A stretch of 64,000 bases of DNA, from the NCBI GenBank assembly GCA_002361235.1, contig DESI01000020.1:3686-67685 (forward strand), written 5' to 3'. Positions 17,664-27,240 of the stretch are shown piece by piece (the first letter of the stretch is position 1; every line of letters starts with the position of its first letter). This DNA comes from Porphyromonadaceae bacterium UBA3318 (GTDB lineage: Bacteria > Bacteroidota > Bacteroidia > Bacteroidales > Muribaculaceae). A program made the translations under genes and the position numbers. The notes below the pieces were generated by a model that was given only the letters and a program-made list of their open reading frames with translations, was not told where the DNA came from and searched no databases.

Positions 17664-18047
17664 TTAGGAAGGGACGTCAGCCACGGAGGTGAAGGCGTTG
17701 GGAGGGAGGCGGTGAGGGCAGGTCAGATTGTCGCAGCGATGCAGGGCGTGGTCCAGTTCGACGGCGGCTTTGGCCTGTGTCAGCGAGATTACCTCGCCGT
17801 TGAGCGAACGCACCAGGCCGGTCTGTTCCGCAAAGCGTTCCTCCTTCTCCTTGAGTTGTTGCTGCAGGAACTCGATCATCTCCTTCATGGTGTGAAACTC
17901 CGATAGGTCAGCCTGACTGTCAGCCAAACGGGCATTGTTTCGCCGGTTCATTATCAGATTCGCTGCCCATTTCAGCAGATCCAGACCGCCCAATGCCCCG
18001 AGCACCGCCACGGCAGCCTGCCATAAGTTTTCAGTCGTCATATTCAT
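17664..18047 (-). CDS. Small membrane/coiled-coil protein, holin-position gene
   Basis: 127 aa from the ATG at 18047 (18041 is also possible; a longer frame to 18146 runs through a hairpin). One N-terminal hydrophobic segment (AVAVLGALGGLDLLKWAANLIM, about 8-30) is followed by a charged coiled coil (about 45-85). A Cys-rich end reads CDNLTCPHRLPP. It precedes the amidase by 33 bp. A one-helix protein directly upstream of an amidase could be a holin-like or anchoring factor, but the Cys motif is unusual for holins. Function unproven. Confidence 0.55.
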   Translation of the reverse strand: MNMTTENLWQAAVAVLGALGGLDLLKWAANLIMNRRNNARLADSQADLSEFHTMKEMIEFLQQQLKEKEERFAEQTGLVRSLNGEVISLTQAKAAVELDHALHRCDNLTCPHRLPPNAFTSVADVPS

Positions 18048-18096
18048 TTCAGTAATAGTGTTAGTATAGTGATTGATTGATTTTGCTGCAAAAATA

Positions 18097-18118
18097 AAGC
18101 CGACCCTCAGGCCGGCTT
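18097..18118 (-). terminator. Rho-independent terminator-like hairpin
   Basis: A 9-bp stem with one mismatch (AAGCCGACC / GGCCGGCTT) and loop CTCA. On the minus strand it is followed by TTTATTTTT. It would end the lipoprotein transcript from 18600. The same T-rich run reads TATTTTTG, so it may also hold the -7 box of the next cassette. Confidence 0.6.
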
Positions 18119-18210
18119 CCTTATCGGTTAAAACAGTAAGTGCCACACTGCCAGGCAGCGCGACACTTATGTCCGATTCAGAAATTATTCAGTAATTTCG
18201 AGGAGGTAAA

Positions 18211-18600
18211 TCAATATTTGCGGTAAGTGTGGCCTCCGTCCGTAAGGCGGTTGCCGCTTTTGGTCAGAATTGTCCCCTTCTCGGGAATGTACACTTTGCC
18301 GTCCTCATAAACATACGTATATGTGTAGGAGGGATTGTCGTTGGAGGAATACAGCGAGCTTTTGCCAACCTGGTTGGTATAGCCTATCATCTGATTTGTG
18401 GGAGCCTTATAACCATCATGGCAGTAACACCACTTCACGGTGTTGTCGTTGACGAAGTAATAGGCATAGCCAAAACCGCTGCCGTCTATCTCGGCGTATA
18501 CTCCGCTCAGACCATTGTCATCGCTCTTGCAGCCGGTCATGATGCCGGTCATCAGCACCATGGAGAGCAGGAGCATCAAATGTTTCATTGTTCTTTTCAC
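18211..18600 (-). CDS. Small hypothetical lipoprotein
   Basis: 129 aa. There is a basic N-terminus, a hydrophobic core and lipobox MTGC (Cys24), so it is SPII-processed. The mature part is about 105 residues, Tyr/Gly/Asp-rich and beta-strand-like (YAYYFVNDNTVKWCYC, then YTYTYVYEDGKVYIPEKG), resembling small Bacteroidales surface lipoproteins. Met5 is an alternative start. The function is not recognisable. It is monocistronic: a -7 box lies upstream and a hairpin downstream. Confidence 0.65.
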   Translation of the reverse strand: MKRTMKHLMLLLSMVLMTGIMTGCKSDDNGLSGVYAEIDGSGFGYAYYFVNDNTVKWCYCHDGYKAPTNQMIGYTNQVGKSSLYSSNDNPSYTYTYVYEDGKVYIPEKGTILTKSGNRLTDGGHTYRKY

Positions 18601-18628
18601 TTGTGTTGTTGTTTATTGGTTTGCACTG

Positions 18629-18636
18629 CAAAATTA
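18629..18636 (-). promoter_or_regulatory. -7 promoter box for the 18.2-kb lipoprotein
   Basis: TAATTTTG on the minus strand, 28 bp upstream of the ATG at 18600. The expected -33 position holds only a T-run, so the promoter is weaker than the consensus. Confidence 0.4.
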
Positions 18637-18767
18637 TTAAATTCGACTGTCATAAAAAATCCGTCCGTCTGTCACATTCTGAATCAAAGGACACAATCGC
18701 ACACCAACACGCCCAAAATCGCGTCTGTCCCGCCAAATTAAAAATCTTAAAAAATATAATATAAAGA

Positions 18768-18803
18768 GAGGGTGCGGCGGAACGGAAGTTCCGGCACACC
18801 CTC
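18768..18803 (-). terminator. Terminator of mdh
   Basis: A long stem, GAGGGTG...CGGAAC against GTTCCG...CACCCTC, with a GGAA loop and a short internal mismatch. On the minus strand it is followed by TTTATATTATATTTTT. It lies about 75 bp after the mdh stop. Confidence 0.8.
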
Positions 18804-18876
18804 ATCCTCGGTTGTAATTACTGAGATTTGTTTTCCTTATCTATAGAAAGTCAGCTATAAAAGCTGTCGCACTTCA

Positions 18877-19890
18877 TTAGACGGTCTGCTCGACCATGTA
18901 GGGGTTGAGCTCGCCCCACTTGTCGATGGGAGGCATGATGCCCAGTGCGATGACTTCGTCGCGGAGCTTGCACAGGTGCTTGTAGCTCTGCTCGAGTTCG
19001 GCAGCCTCCTCGGGAGTGCCCTCTACGACCTTGAACGATGCGCCGTTCTTGTCGATGGTGGTCTCCATGGCCATCATGATGTTGTGGAACTTGGCGTCGT
19101 TTACATATACGCCTGCGGGCCAGCGGAATGCGGGACCACCCATAGCGGCGGCTATCATCTCGATCGACAGATATGCGGGGCTCTGGAACGAGCTGCGGCC
19201 GCGGAGCTCGATGATGTTCTTGCCACCCTGGATCACGCGTACCTTCATGGCCTCCCATTCATTCTCGGGAAGTGCTTCGGTGCCGATGATCTCGGTCAGA
19301 GGCTTGCCGTTTACCATCGTGGTGCTTGCGTATACTGCCATCTGCTCGCCGTGGCCGCCGTATGTGCGGGAGTTGGTGATCAGATCCGGGGAGATCTTGA
19401 ACCACTTGGCCAGCTCGTTGCGCAGACGTGTGCTGTCCAGTGCGGCCAGTGTGGTGACGCAGCCGGGCTTGACGCCGCTGTACAGCAGTGTTACCAGACC
19501 GGTGATGTCGGCGGGGTTGAAGATCACTACGATGTGCTTTACATCGGGGCAATACTTGCGCACGTTCTTACCGAAGTCCTCGGCGATCTTGCAGTTGCCT
19601 GCCAGCAGGTCTTCGCGGGTCATGCCCTCCTTACGGGGTGCGCCGCCGCTCGATACGATGTACTTGGCACCGGTGAAGGCGGTCTCGATGTCGTCGGTAT
19701 AGGTGATGTTCATGCCTTCGAAGCCGCACTGCAGCATTTCCTCGGCAACACCTTTCAGTCCCTTTGCGTAGGGATCGTACAGACAGATGTTGGGAGTAAG
19801 ACGCATCATAATGGCGGTCTGGGCCATGTTGGAGCCAATCATGCCGGCTGCGCCGACAATCAGAAGCTTTTCATCTGTGAGAAAATTCAT
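18877..19890 (-). CDS. mdh: Malate dehydrogenase
   Basis: 337 aa. The NAD-binding loop is GAAGMIGSN (residues 13-21). Substrate and catalytic motifs of the lactate/malate dehydrogenase family follow: NPADI, the LDSTRLRNELA stretch near 150-160, and the catalytic His in YGGHGEQM. It catalyses malate/oxaloacetate interconversion in the cytoplasm. In Bacteroidales this is part of the reductive branch from oxaloacetate to succinate and propionate, which also uses the mutA/mutB genes 4 kb away. It is monocistronic, with a clear terminator downstream. No consensus promoter was found upstream. Confidence 0.93.
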   Translation of the reverse strand: MNFLTDEKLLIVGAAGMIGSNMAQTAIMMRLTPNICLYDPYAKGLKGVAEEMLQCGFEGMNITYTDDIETAFTGAKYIVSSGGAPRKEGMTREDLLAGNCKIAEDFGKNVRKYCPDVKHIVVIFNPADITGLVTLLYSGVKPGCVTTLAALDSTRLRNELAKWFKISPDLITNSRTYGGHGEQMAVYASTTMVNGKPLTEIIGTEALPENEWEAMKVRVIQGGKNIIELRGRSSFQSPAYLSIEMIAAAMGGPAFRWPAGVYVNDAKFHNIMMAMETTIDKNGASFKVVEGTPEEAAELEQSYKHLCKLRDEVIALGIMPPIDKWGELNPYMVEQTV

Positions 19891-19999
19891 GATTAATACT
19901 GTTTATTGGGTTATATTAATATGTTGTGTCTTATTTCAAGGCGGTTGTTACGGTCTTCCGTCACAGATATTACACGCTGCGGGGAGGAAAGTTTCAACG

Positions 20000-20033
20000 T
20001 TTGTGCAAATTTAGTAATTTTTTGTTATTTTTG
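20000..20033 (+). promoter_or_regulatory. Candidate radA promoter
   Basis: TTTG (20000-20003) and TATTTTTG (20026-20033). The 22-bp spacing is slightly longer than usual. The -7 box lies 17 bp before the ATG at 20051. Confidence 0.5.
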
Positions 20034-20050
20034 CAACAACAAGATGAGGA

Positions 20051-21451
20051 ATGATGCCTAAGACGAAAACCGTATATTTCTGCAATAATTGCGGATATGA
20101 GAGTGCCAAGTGGCTCGGCAAGTGTCCGGGCTGCGGGGAATGGAACAGTATGGTCGAGGAGAAAGTGTCTGCCAAGGAGAGTAAGGGCGGCAAACGCGGA
20201 CTGGTGAAAAGCTCGCGGCCGGTGAAACTGTCGGAGATAGAAGTGGGCGAGGAAGTGCGCCTCAAGATGCCGAGCGACGAGCTGAACCGCGTGTTGGGGG
20301 GAGGCCTGGTAGCGGGCAGTCTGACGCTGATAGGGGGCGAGCCGGGCATTGGCAAATCCACTCTGCTGCTGCAGAACATCCTGTCGATACGCACACGCCG
20401 CATCCTGTATGTGTCGGGCGAGGAGAGTGCCGCGCAGCTCAAGTTGCGCGCCGACCGTCTCGGCAAGGTATCGGAGAACACCTTCATCCTGTGCGAGACC
20501 AACCTCAGCGCCATCTTCACGCAGATCGAGAACGTGAAGCCGGAGCTGGTGATAGTCGACTCAATCCAGACCGTCATGTCGGACGAGATAGAGTCGGCCG
20601 CAGGCAGCGTGTCGCAGGTGCGCGAATGCGCCGCGTCGTTGCTGCGCTATGCCAAGGAGAGCGGCGTCCCGGTAATCTTAGTGGGGCATATTAATAAGGA
20701 GGGATCCATTGCCGGCCCCAAGGTGCTGGAGCATATTGTGGACACTGTGCTGCAGTTCGAGGGCGACAGGCAGTATCTGTACCGTCTGCTGCGCGCCATC
20801 AAGAACCGTTTCGGCTCCACCAACGAGATAGGCATATACGAGATGGTGTCCAAAGGACTGCGCGAGGTGAAGAATCCGTCGGAGATGCTGCTGTCGGAAA
20901 ACCGCGAGGAGGAAATGAGCGGCATGGCCATCGGCGTGACGATGGAAGGGGTGCGCGCGTTTATGGTGGAGGTTCAGGCTTTGGTGTCGGGCGCCGCTTA
21001 CGGTACGCCGCAGCGCTCCGTTACCGGATTCGACCAGCGGCGGCTCAACATGCTGCTGGCTGTGCTTGAGAAGCGTGCGCGCTTCCGTCTCGGGCAGAAA
21101 GACGTGTTCCTGAACATAGCCGGCGGCCTGAAGGTTACCGATCCGGCATTGGACTTAGCTGTGGTGGCCGCCGTGATGTCGTCGAATTTCGACATGTCGC
21201 TGCCGCCGCGCACGGCTTTCGCCGGCGAGGTGGGCCTGTCGGGCGAGGTGCGCACCGTCACCCGTGTGGAGCAGCGTGTGGCCGAGGCCGAGAAATTAGG
21301 ATTCAACACCATCTACATTCCCAAGGGGAATCTGAAGGGAATGTCACCCAAATTCAAGATCAATGTGGTGGAGGTGGGCAAGGTGCAGGAACTGGTTCAG
21401 TCGCTGTTCGGCAGCGGACGCAACCGTTCTGACGCCGACACCCGGGAATAG
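20051..21451 (+). CDS. radA: DNA repair protein RadA
   Basis: 466 aa, the normal length. An N-terminal zinc finger has Cys 11, 14, 25 and 28. A RecA-like ATPase has Walker A GGEPGIGKS (about 96-104). The RadA-specific KNRFG motif lies near 251-255 (IKNRFGSTNEIG). The C-terminal Lon-protease-like domain holds GGLKVTDPALDLAV and AGEVGLSGEVR. RadA promotes branch migration of recombination intermediates. Met1 and Met2 are adjacent, so the start could be 20054. It stands alone between mdh (divergent) and a convergent lipoprotein gene. Confidence 0.97.
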   Translation: MMPKTKTVYFCNNCGYESAKWLGKCPGCGEWNSMVEEKVSAKESKGGKRGLVKSSRPVKLSEIEVGEEVRLKMPSDELNRVLGGGLVAGSLTLIGGEPGIGKSTLLLQNILSIRTRRILYVSGEESAAQLKLRADRLGKVSENTFILCETNLSAIFTQIENVKPELVIVDSIQTVMSDEIESAAGSVSQVRECAASLLRYAKESGVPVILVGHINKEGSIAGPKVLEHIVDTVLQFEGDRQYLYRLLRAIKNRFGSTNEIGIYEMVSKGLREVKNPSEMLLSENREEEMSGMAIGVTMEGVRAFMVEVQALVSGAAYGTPQRSVTGFDQRRLNMLLAVLEKRARFRLGQKDVFLNIAGGLKVTDPALDLAVVAAVMSSNFDMSLPPRTAFAGEVGLSGEVRTVTRVEQRVAEAEKLGFNTIYIPKGNLKGMSPKFKINVVEVGKVQELVQSLFGSGRNRSDADTRE

Positions 21452-21483
21452 GACATCCGACCCGAGTAAACCGGAATAAAGAT

Positions 21484-21511
21484 GAGGGAGTGTCGATTGC
21501 GGCACTCCCTC
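21484..21511. terminator. Hairpin between convergent radA and lipoprotein genes
   Basis: Perfect 9-bp stem GAGGGAGTG / CACTCCCTC with a 10-nt loop. Neither side has a strong T-run; the minus strand continues ATCTTTATT, so it probably serves mainly the minus-strand lipoprotein gene and may act in both directions. Confidence 0.55.
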
Positions 21512-21556
21512 GTCGGATAAAATAAAAAATCAAAAATCAGCTCAGTCAGGCCGGCG

Positions 21557-22024
21557 TCATTTCTTGGCCGACATGCGTACAGTGCGGGTCAGCGTTCCGG
21601 GTTCCTTGCCATCGGGCAGATCGGCCGCGCTGTCCACAACCTTGAATCCGAAGCTGATTACTCCGAAAGCCAGTGTCTTGTCTACCTGAAGCACGTTCAT
21701 GCGCATGCCTAACAGGAACTTGCCGGCCGAGAAATTATCGGTGGCGATTTTAGCGCCGTATGGAGCTATGACCGATGTGCCAAGCGGGAATCCGTCAAGT
21801 ACGTATGTGACCTCGTTTACGGCAGCTTGCTTGTTGTCGTTGCCCTTGCAGGTGATGCTTTCGATCTTGAGCGTATCGCCCTTGACCACATAGATGGCAT
21901 CCTCGCCTTCAACTACATTATCGAATGTGACTGTGATGTCTACGTCCGGCAGATCGTTGTCGGAATCGCACGATGCCAGAAAGCCTAAGGGCAACAGCAG
22001 CAACAGGTAAAGTAATTTTTTCAT
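21557..22024 (-). CDS. Small hypothetical lipoprotein
   Basis: 155 aa. It has a lipoprotein signal with lipobox LASC (Cys19). The mature part is beta-rich and immunoglobulin-like, with alternating hydrophobic strands (VDITVTFDNVVEGED, LKIESITCKGNDNK, TLAFGVISFGFKVV). It is probably attached to the outer membrane. No enzymatic motif. It is convergent with radA and divergent from the ABC ATPase gene. Confidence 0.65.
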   Translation of the reverse strand: MKKLLYLLLLLPLGFLASCDSDNDLPDVDITVTFDNVVEGEDAIYVVKGDTLKIESITCKGNDNKQAAVNEVTYVLDGFPLGTSVIAPYGAKIATDNFSAGKFLLGMRMNVLQVDKTLAFGVISFGFKVVDSAADLPDGKEPGTLTRTVRMSAKK

Positions 22025-22135
22025 CTCAGTATCAAATTAGATTAATTGATTATTATTATGGAACTGTATCTTATTAACGGTTCCTTGATTTTATAATTAT
22101 AACAAACATCCATTATAAAAGATTAAACACATAAC

Positions 22136-22166
22136 TCTGTAAATTGCGGAAAAAGTGTTATCTTTG
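22136..22166 (+). promoter_or_regulatory. Promoter of the FtsE-like gene
   Basis: TCTG (22136-22139), 19 bp, TATCTTTG (22159-22166). The -7 box ends 4 bp before ATG 22171, so the transcript would be leaderless or nearly so. This also argues against the longer open frame that begins at 22144, inside the promoter. Confidence 0.55.
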
Positions 22167-22170
22167 TAAC

Positions 22171-22920
22171 ATGGAATCGAAAATATACGAAACGATCGAC
22201 GATGAAGTCGTCGTAACGGATACTAAGGCCGGGTCCGGGGCCGGGTCTTCGAAAAGCGGCGAACGGCTGGTGGACTACCGTAACGTCACGATAGAGCGTG
22301 CCGCCCGCGTGGTGCTGAAAGGAGTGACGTTCAGCGTGTCGGAAGGTGAGTTCTGTTACCTGACCGGCAAGGTGGGCAGCGGCAAGAGTTCGTTGCTCAA
22401 GACGCTGTATGCCGAGGTGAAAATACCTGAAGGCGACACGGCGCGGGTGCTGGACTACGATCTGTTGCGGCTGCGCAGCCGTCAGATACCGGGGCTGCGC
22501 CGCTCGTTGGGCATCGTGTTCCAGGACTTCCAGCTGCTGCAGGACCGTTCGGCGGCTGCAAACCTGCGCTTCGTGCTGAAGGCCACCGGCTGGAAGTCGA
22601 AGGGGGAGATAGAGGACCGCATCGAGGAGGTGATGAAGGCCGTGGGAATGGAAAACAAGGCTTACAAGATGCCTCATGAGCTCAGCGGAGGCGAGCAGCA
22701 GCGCGTGGTGATAGCCCGCGCATTGCTCAATAGCCCCAGGCTGATACTGGCCGACGAGCCTACCGGAAACCTCGATCCGCAGACCGGATACCAGATAGTG
22801 GACCTGTTGCACAGACTTTCGGACCAGGGCACAGGCGTGATCATGGCCACGCACAACATGCAGATGGTGGAGGATTTCCCCGCCAGAGTGCTCCGTTGCG
22901 AGAACAAATCGCTGATTTGA
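22171..22920 (+). CDS. ftsE: FtsE-like cell-division ABC transporter ATPase
   Basis: 249 aa. There is an N-terminal extension of about 25 residues ahead of the ABC domain. Walker A is GKVGSGKSS (about 67-75), the Q-loop VFQDFQLL, the signature LSGGEQQR (about 171), and Walker B LILADEP (about 191). The H-loop His is in ATHN. Size and the FQDFQLL...PTGNLDPQT motifs fit FtsE/LolD-type ATPases. FtsE works with the membrane protein FtsX at the divisome; no ftsX gene is adjacent here. The start was chosen by promoter position. Confidence 0.8.
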   Translation: MESKIYETIDDEVVVTDTKAGSGAGSSKSGERLVDYRNVTIERAARVVLKGVTFSVSEGEFCYLTGKVGSGKSSLLKTLYAEVKIPEGDTARVLDYDLLRLRSRQIPGLRRSLGIVFQDFQLLQDRSAAANLRFVLKATGWKSKGEIEDRIEEVMKAVGMENKAYKMPHELSGGEQQRVVIARALLNSPRLILADEPTGNLDPQTGYQIVDLLHRLSDQGTGVIMATHNMQMVEDFPARVLRCENKSLI

Positions 22921-22991
22921 TTCGCACCGGAGCTTTCCCGGCGTATATTTTGCAATTAGTGACGATTAACGGTCAGATTTTTGCTTAAAAA

Positions 22992-23023
22992 TTTCGTAAT
23001 GCAGAAATAATTCCATAATTTTG
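22992..23023 (+). promoter_or_regulatory. Promoter of the mutA-mutB operon
   Basis: TTTC (22992-22995), 20 bp, TAATTTTG (23016-23023). The leader would be about 100 nt. GCGGGTCTT occurs twice in it (around 23048 and 23087), but no cobalamin-riboswitch conserved elements are apparent. Confidence 0.55.
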
Positions 23024-23130
23024 TGACACCATGAAAGCTCCGTAGTAATGCGGGTCTTAATATTACAGCATAATCCGTGATGAGCGGGTCTTGAATTATA
23101 GAAAAAATTAGAGAATCAAATACCAAACCA

Positions 23131-24990
23131 ATGGCAGAAAAGAAAGAAAAACTGTTCGACATGTTTTCGCCTGTGACCACCGAGGAGTGGAAGGCGAAAA
23201 TCACAACGGACTTAAAGGGTGCTGACTTCGACCGTAAACTGGTGTGGCGCACCAACGAGGGGTTCAACGTACAGCCGTTCTATCGACTTGAGGATTTGTC
23301 GAAGCTGACCCACCTGGGCAGTCTTCCCGGCGAATATCCCTACGTTCGCGGCACACGCGCCGACAACGACTGGCTGGTGGCTCAGGCCGTACAGGGCGAC
23401 ACCCCCGAGGCTATGGCCGACCATATCCGCCACATCACCGACCGTGGCGTAGAGTCGCTGCGCGTCAAGTTGGGCAAGAATCCCGCCGAGGCCCTGAAGG
23501 TGATCCTCAAGGATGTTGACCTGAAGAAGACCGAAGTGAACATCGACTGCTGCCCCGGCAAGGCTGCCGAGGTTGCCGCCGTTCTGGTAGAAATGATCAA
23601 GGAAGCAGGAGCCGCCGACGCATTCCGCGGAGCCATCAACTACAATCCGTTCCGTCGCTTGCTGAAGCACGGCCTGCCGTTCCCCAAGAACGCCGCGGAG
23701 GAGGGCCTGAAGGTGTACGAGGCTGTCAAGGATGTGAAGGGCCTGCGTTGCTTCGCAGTAGACTCCTATATGCTCAATAACGCCGGAGCGTTCATCACCC
23801 AGGAAATGGGCTATGCGCTGGCCTGGGGTGCCGAATGGCTCACCATGATGACGGAAGCCGGACTCAACGTCGATGAGGTGGCTCAGCGCATCAAGTTCAA
23901 CATGGGCATCAGCTCCAACTACTTCATGGAGATAGCCAAGTTCCGCGCCGGCCGCATGCTGTGGGCCGAAATCGTGAAGGCTTACGGACCGAAGGAGGAC
24001 GACAGCTGCAAGATGTGGGTACACGCACTGACCAGCATGTTCAACCAGACTCTGTACGATTCGCACGTGAACCTGCTGCGTTCCATGACCGAGACCATGT
24101 CGGCCGCACTGGCAGGCGTGAATTCAATCGAGACACTTCCCTTCGACAGCTGCTATCAGACTCCCGACGAGTTCTCGGAGCGCATAGCACGCAACCAGCA
24201 GATTCTGCTGCGCGACGAGTCGCACCTCAACAAGGTGGTCGACCCTGCCGGAGGTTCATATTATATCGAGACGCTGACCGCCTCCATCGCCGAGCAGGCC
24301 TGGAAGCTGTTCAACGAGACCGAGGACGCCGGTGGCTTCGAGGCATTGCTGAAGCAGGGCGAGATCCAGAAGAAAGTGAACGAGAGCGGAACGAAGCGTC
24401 ACCTCGACGTTGCACGCCGCAAGGAGAACCTGCTTGGCACCAACCAGTTCCCGAACTTCAACGAGACGGCACTGCAGAAGGTGCAGGGCGAGAGCTGCGG
24501 ATGCGGATGCGGCTGCCACCACGACGAGCCGGTAGACGGCGCCGTGGAGTGGCTCAACATGGACCGTGCCGCCAGCCAGTTCGAGCAGCTGCGTCTTGAC
24601 ACGGAGCGTTCGGGCAAGCGTCCCAAGGTGTTCATGCTCACCATCGGCAACCTGGCCATGCGTCTGGCACGCGCCCAGTTCAGCTCCAACTTCTTCGCCT
24701 GCGCCGGTTACGAGATAATCGACAACATCGGCTTCGAGACGGTGAAGGAAGGCGTAGACGCCGCCATCGCCAAGAACGCCGACGTAGTGGTGCTGTGCAG
24801 CAGCGACGACGAGTACGCCCGGTACGCCCCCGAGGCTTTCAAGGAACTGGACGGCCGCGCCATCTTCGTAGTGGCCGGAGCTCCCGCCTGCATGGACGAC
24901 CTGAAGGCACAGGGTATCGAGAACTTCATCCATGTCAAGGTCAATGTGCTTGACACGTTAGTAGATTTTAACGCCAAACTCCTTAAATAG
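23131..24990 (+). CDS. mutA: Methylmalonyl-CoA mutase small (beta) subunit
   Basis: 619 aa, the expected length. It has an N-terminal TIM-barrel mutase domain and a C-terminal flavodoxin-like B12-binding fold (about 490-619) that lacks the DxHxxG motif, as is normal for the non-catalytic subunit. With MutB it interconverts succinyl-CoA and methylmalonyl-CoA in the propionate route. The linker between domains (about 454-466) holds an unusual [12 protein letters not shown] cluster that could bind metal. It is separated from mutB by 1 bp. Confidence 0.95.
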   Translation: MAEKKEKLFDMFSPVTTEEWKAKITTDLKGADFDRKLVWRTNEGFNVQPFYRLEDLSKLTHLGSLPGEYPYVRGTRADNDWLVAQAVQGDTPEAMADHIRHITDRGVESLRVKLGKNPAEALKVILKDVDLKKTEVNIDCCPGKAAEVAAVLVEMIKEAGAADAFRGAINYNPFRRLLKHGLPFPKNAAEEGLKVYEAVKDVKGLRCFAVDSYMLNNAGAFITQEMGYALAWGAEWLTMMTEAGLNVDEVAQRIKFNMGISSNYFMEIAKFRAGRMLWAEIVKAYGPKEDDSCKMWVHALTSMFNQTLYDSHVNLLRSMTETMSAALAGVNSIETLPFDSCYQTPDEFSERIARNQQILLRDESHLNKVVDPAGGSYYIETLTASIAEQAWKLFNETEDAGGFEALLKQGEIQKKVNESGTKRHLDVARRKENLLGTNQFPNFNETALQKVQGESCGCGCGCHHDEPVDGAVEWLNMDRAASQFEQLRLDTERSGKRPKVFMLTIGNLAMRLARAQFSSNFFACAGYEIIDNIGFETVKEGVDAAIAKNADVVVLCSSDDEYARYAPEAFKELDGRAIFVVAGAPACMDDLKAQGIENFIHVKVNVLDTLVDFNAKLLK

Positions 24991-24991
24991 C

Positions 24992-27133
24992 ATGCGTCCG
25001 AATTTCAAAGACATAGATATAAATAAAGTAGTGATCGCCAAGGATCACAAGCCCGCTGCGGCGCAGGAATGGATGACCGCGGAGCTGATTCCCGTGAAGC
25101 CCGTCTATACCGAGGCCGACCTGGAGGGCATGGAGCATCTGAACTTCGTGTCGGGTCTTCCTCCCTTCCTGCGTGGCCCGTACAGCGCCATGTACCCGTT
25201 GCGTCCCTGGACCATCCGTCAGTACGCCGGATTCTCCACCGCCGCCGAGTCCAACGCATTCTACCGCCGTAACCTGGCTTCCGGCCAGAAGGGTCTGTCG
25301 GTAGCATTCGACCTTCCGACTCACCGCGGTTATGACGCCGACCACGAACGCGTCGTTGGCGACGTGGGTAAGGCCGGCGTGTCCATCTGCTCGGTAGAGG
25401 ACATGAAGGTGCTGTTCGACGGCATACCCTTGAACAAGATGTCGGTGTCCATGACCATGAACGGTGCCGTGCTGCCTGTGCTGGCGTTCTACATCAACGC
25501 CGGTCTGGAGCAGGGCGCAAGCCTCGAGGAAATGGCCGGTACAATCCAGAACGACATCCTCAAGGAGTTCATGGTGCGTAACACCTACATATACCCGCCG
25601 GCATTCTCCATGAAGATCATCGCCGACATCTTCGAATACACGTCGAAGAACATGCCCAAGTTCAACTCCATCTCCATCTCCGGCTACCACATGCAGGAGG
25701 CCGGTGCTACAGCCGACATCGAGCTGGCATACACGCTGGCCGACGGTCTGGAGTATCTGCGCGCAGGTGTGAACGCTGGCATGGACATCGACTCGTTCGC
25801 TCCGCGTCTGTCCTTCTTCTGGGGTATCTCGATGAACTATTTCATGGAGATAGCCAAGATGCGCGCCGCACGTATGCTGTGGGCCCGGATCGTGAAGTCG
25901 TTCGGCGCCAAGAATCCGAAGTCGCTTGCACTGCGCACGCACTGTCAGACCTCCGGCTGGTCGCTGACCGAGCAGGATCCGTTCAACAACGTAGGCCGTA
26001 CCTGCGTCGAGGCTATGGGCGCAGTCCTGGGCCACACCCAGTCGCTGCACACCAACGCGCTGGACGAGGCCATCGCGCTGCCCACCGACTTCTCGGCACG
26101 TATCGCACGTAACACACAGATCTATATCCAGGAGGAAACCAACGTCTGCAAGGAGATCGACCCGTGGGGCGGCTCGTACTATGTGGAGAGCCTGACCAAC
26201 GAGATCGCTCACCGCGCATGGGAGCACATCCAGGAGATCGAGAAGCTCGGCGGTATGGCCAAGGCCATCGAGACCGGTCTGCCCAAGCTCAAGATCGAGG
26301 AGGCCGCAGCACGTACGCAGGCACACATCGACTCCGGCAGCCAGACCATCGTGGGCATCAACAAGTTCCGTCTGGACCACGAGGATCCCATCGACATCCT
26401 GGAGGTGGACAACACCGAGGTGCGCAAGGAACAGTGCGCCCGTCTGGAGGAACTGCGCAAGAACCGCGACGAGGAGGCCGTACAGAAGGCTCTGAACGAC
26501 ATCACGGAGGCCGTGAAGGATCCGTCGAAGGGCAATCTGCTCGACCTGGCCGTAAAGGCCGCAGGCCTGAGGGCGTCGTTGGGCGAGATTTCCGACGCAT
26601 GCGAGGCTGTAGTAGGACGTTATAAAGCTGTAATCAAAACCATATCAGGAGTGTATTCCAACGAAGAGAAGGGTGATCCCGAGTTCGAGGAGGCCCGCCG
26701 CATGGTTGCCGACTTCGCCAAGCGCGAAGGTCGCCAGCCGCGTATCATGATCGCCAAGATGGGACAGGACGGTCACGACCGTGGCGCCAAGGTAGTGGCC
26801 ACCGGTTATGCCGACTGCGGTTACGACGTGGATATGGGACCGTTGTTCCAGACACCCGCCGAGGCTGCCCGTCAGGCAGTGGAGAACGACGTGCACATCC
26901 TCGGTGTCAGCTCGCTGGCCGCCGGCCACAAGACGCTGATCCCGCAGGTGATTGAGGAACTGAAGAAACTGGGTCGTCCCGACATCCTGGTTACCGCCGG
27001 CGGTGTGATTCCGGCTCAGGACTACGACTTCCTGTACAAGGCAGGTGTGGCAGCCATCTTCGGCCCCGGCACACGCATCCCGAAGTCAGCCATCGAAATG
27101 ATCCGTATCCTCAACGAGGACCGTGAGGCTTGA
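24992..27133 (+). CDS. mutB: Methylmalonyl-CoA mutase large (alpha) subunit
   Basis: 713 aa. The catalytic TIM barrel includes [16 protein letters not shown], the substrate-binding [10 protein letters not shown] and the [11 protein letters not shown] segment near 231. The C-terminal cobalamin-binding domain has the base-off signature DGHDRG (near 593-598) and ends in the usual GPGTRIP. It is an adenosylcobalamin-dependent radical isomerase and forms a heterodimer with MutA. Codon use is strongly biased and GC-rich, as in highly expressed genes. A terminator follows 22 bp after the stop. Confidence 0.97.
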   Translation: MRPNFKDIDINKVVIAKDHKPAAAQEWMTAELIPVKPVYTEADLEGMEHLNFVSGLPPFLRGPYSAMYPLRPWTIRQYAGFSTAAESNAFYRRNLASGQKGLSVAFDLPTHRGYDADHERVVGDVGKAGVSICSVEDMKVLFDGIPLNKMSVSMTMNGAVLPVLAFYINAGLEQGASLEEMAGTIQNDILKEFMVRNTYIYPPAFSMKIIADIFEYTSKNMPKFNSISISGYHMQEAGATADIELAYTLADGLEYLRAGVNAGMDIDSFAPRLSFFWGISMNYFMEIAKMRAARMLWARIVKSFGAKNPKSLALRTHCQTSGWSLTEQDPFNNVGRTCVEAMGAVLGHTQSLHTNALDEAIALPTDFSARIARNTQIYIQEETNVCKEIDPWGGSYYVESLTNEIAHRAWEHIQEIEKLGGMAKAIETGLPKLKIEEAAARTQAHIDSGSQTIVGINKFRLDHEDPIDILEVDNTEVRKEQCARLEELRKNRDEEAVQKALNDITEAVKDPSKGNLLDLAVKAAGLRASLGEISDACEAVVGRYKAVIKTISGVYSNEEKGDPEFEEARRMVADFAKREGRQPRIMIAKMGQDGHDRGAKVVATGYADCGYDVDMGPLFQTPAEAARQAVENDVHILGVSSLAAGHKTLIPQVIEELKKLGRPDILVTAGGVIPAQDYDFLYKAGVAAIFGPGTRIPKSAIEMIRILNEDREA

Positions 27134-27155
27134 CATATAGCCGCTGAAACATAGT

Positions 27156-27185
27156 GAGGACGCATCGGATTCCCGGTGCGTCCTC
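27156..27185 (+). terminator. Terminator of mutA-mutB
   Basis: A 9-bp perfect stem GAGGACGCA / TGCGTCCTC, extended inwards by four more pairs (one G-U), is followed by TGTTATATATG. Confidence 0.8.
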
Positions 27186-27240
27186 TGTTATATATGTGTC
27201 GACGAGGCAATTTTAGTGGTGCCGGCGCGTTAAAGAGTAG

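Noticed and set aside
22992..23130. Possible cobalamin riboswitch upstream of mutA-mutB
   Set aside because: The leader is only about 100 nt and lacks recognisable B12-box elements.
24983..26380. Long minus-strand open frame (465 codons) opposite mutB; similar long frames opposite hutH, ftcD, mutA, the kinase and the ABC ATPase
   Set aside because: These mirror the third-position GC bias of strongly coding genes. Their products are rich in His, Val, Gly and Leu with no family motifs, while the opposite strand encodes clear enzymes.
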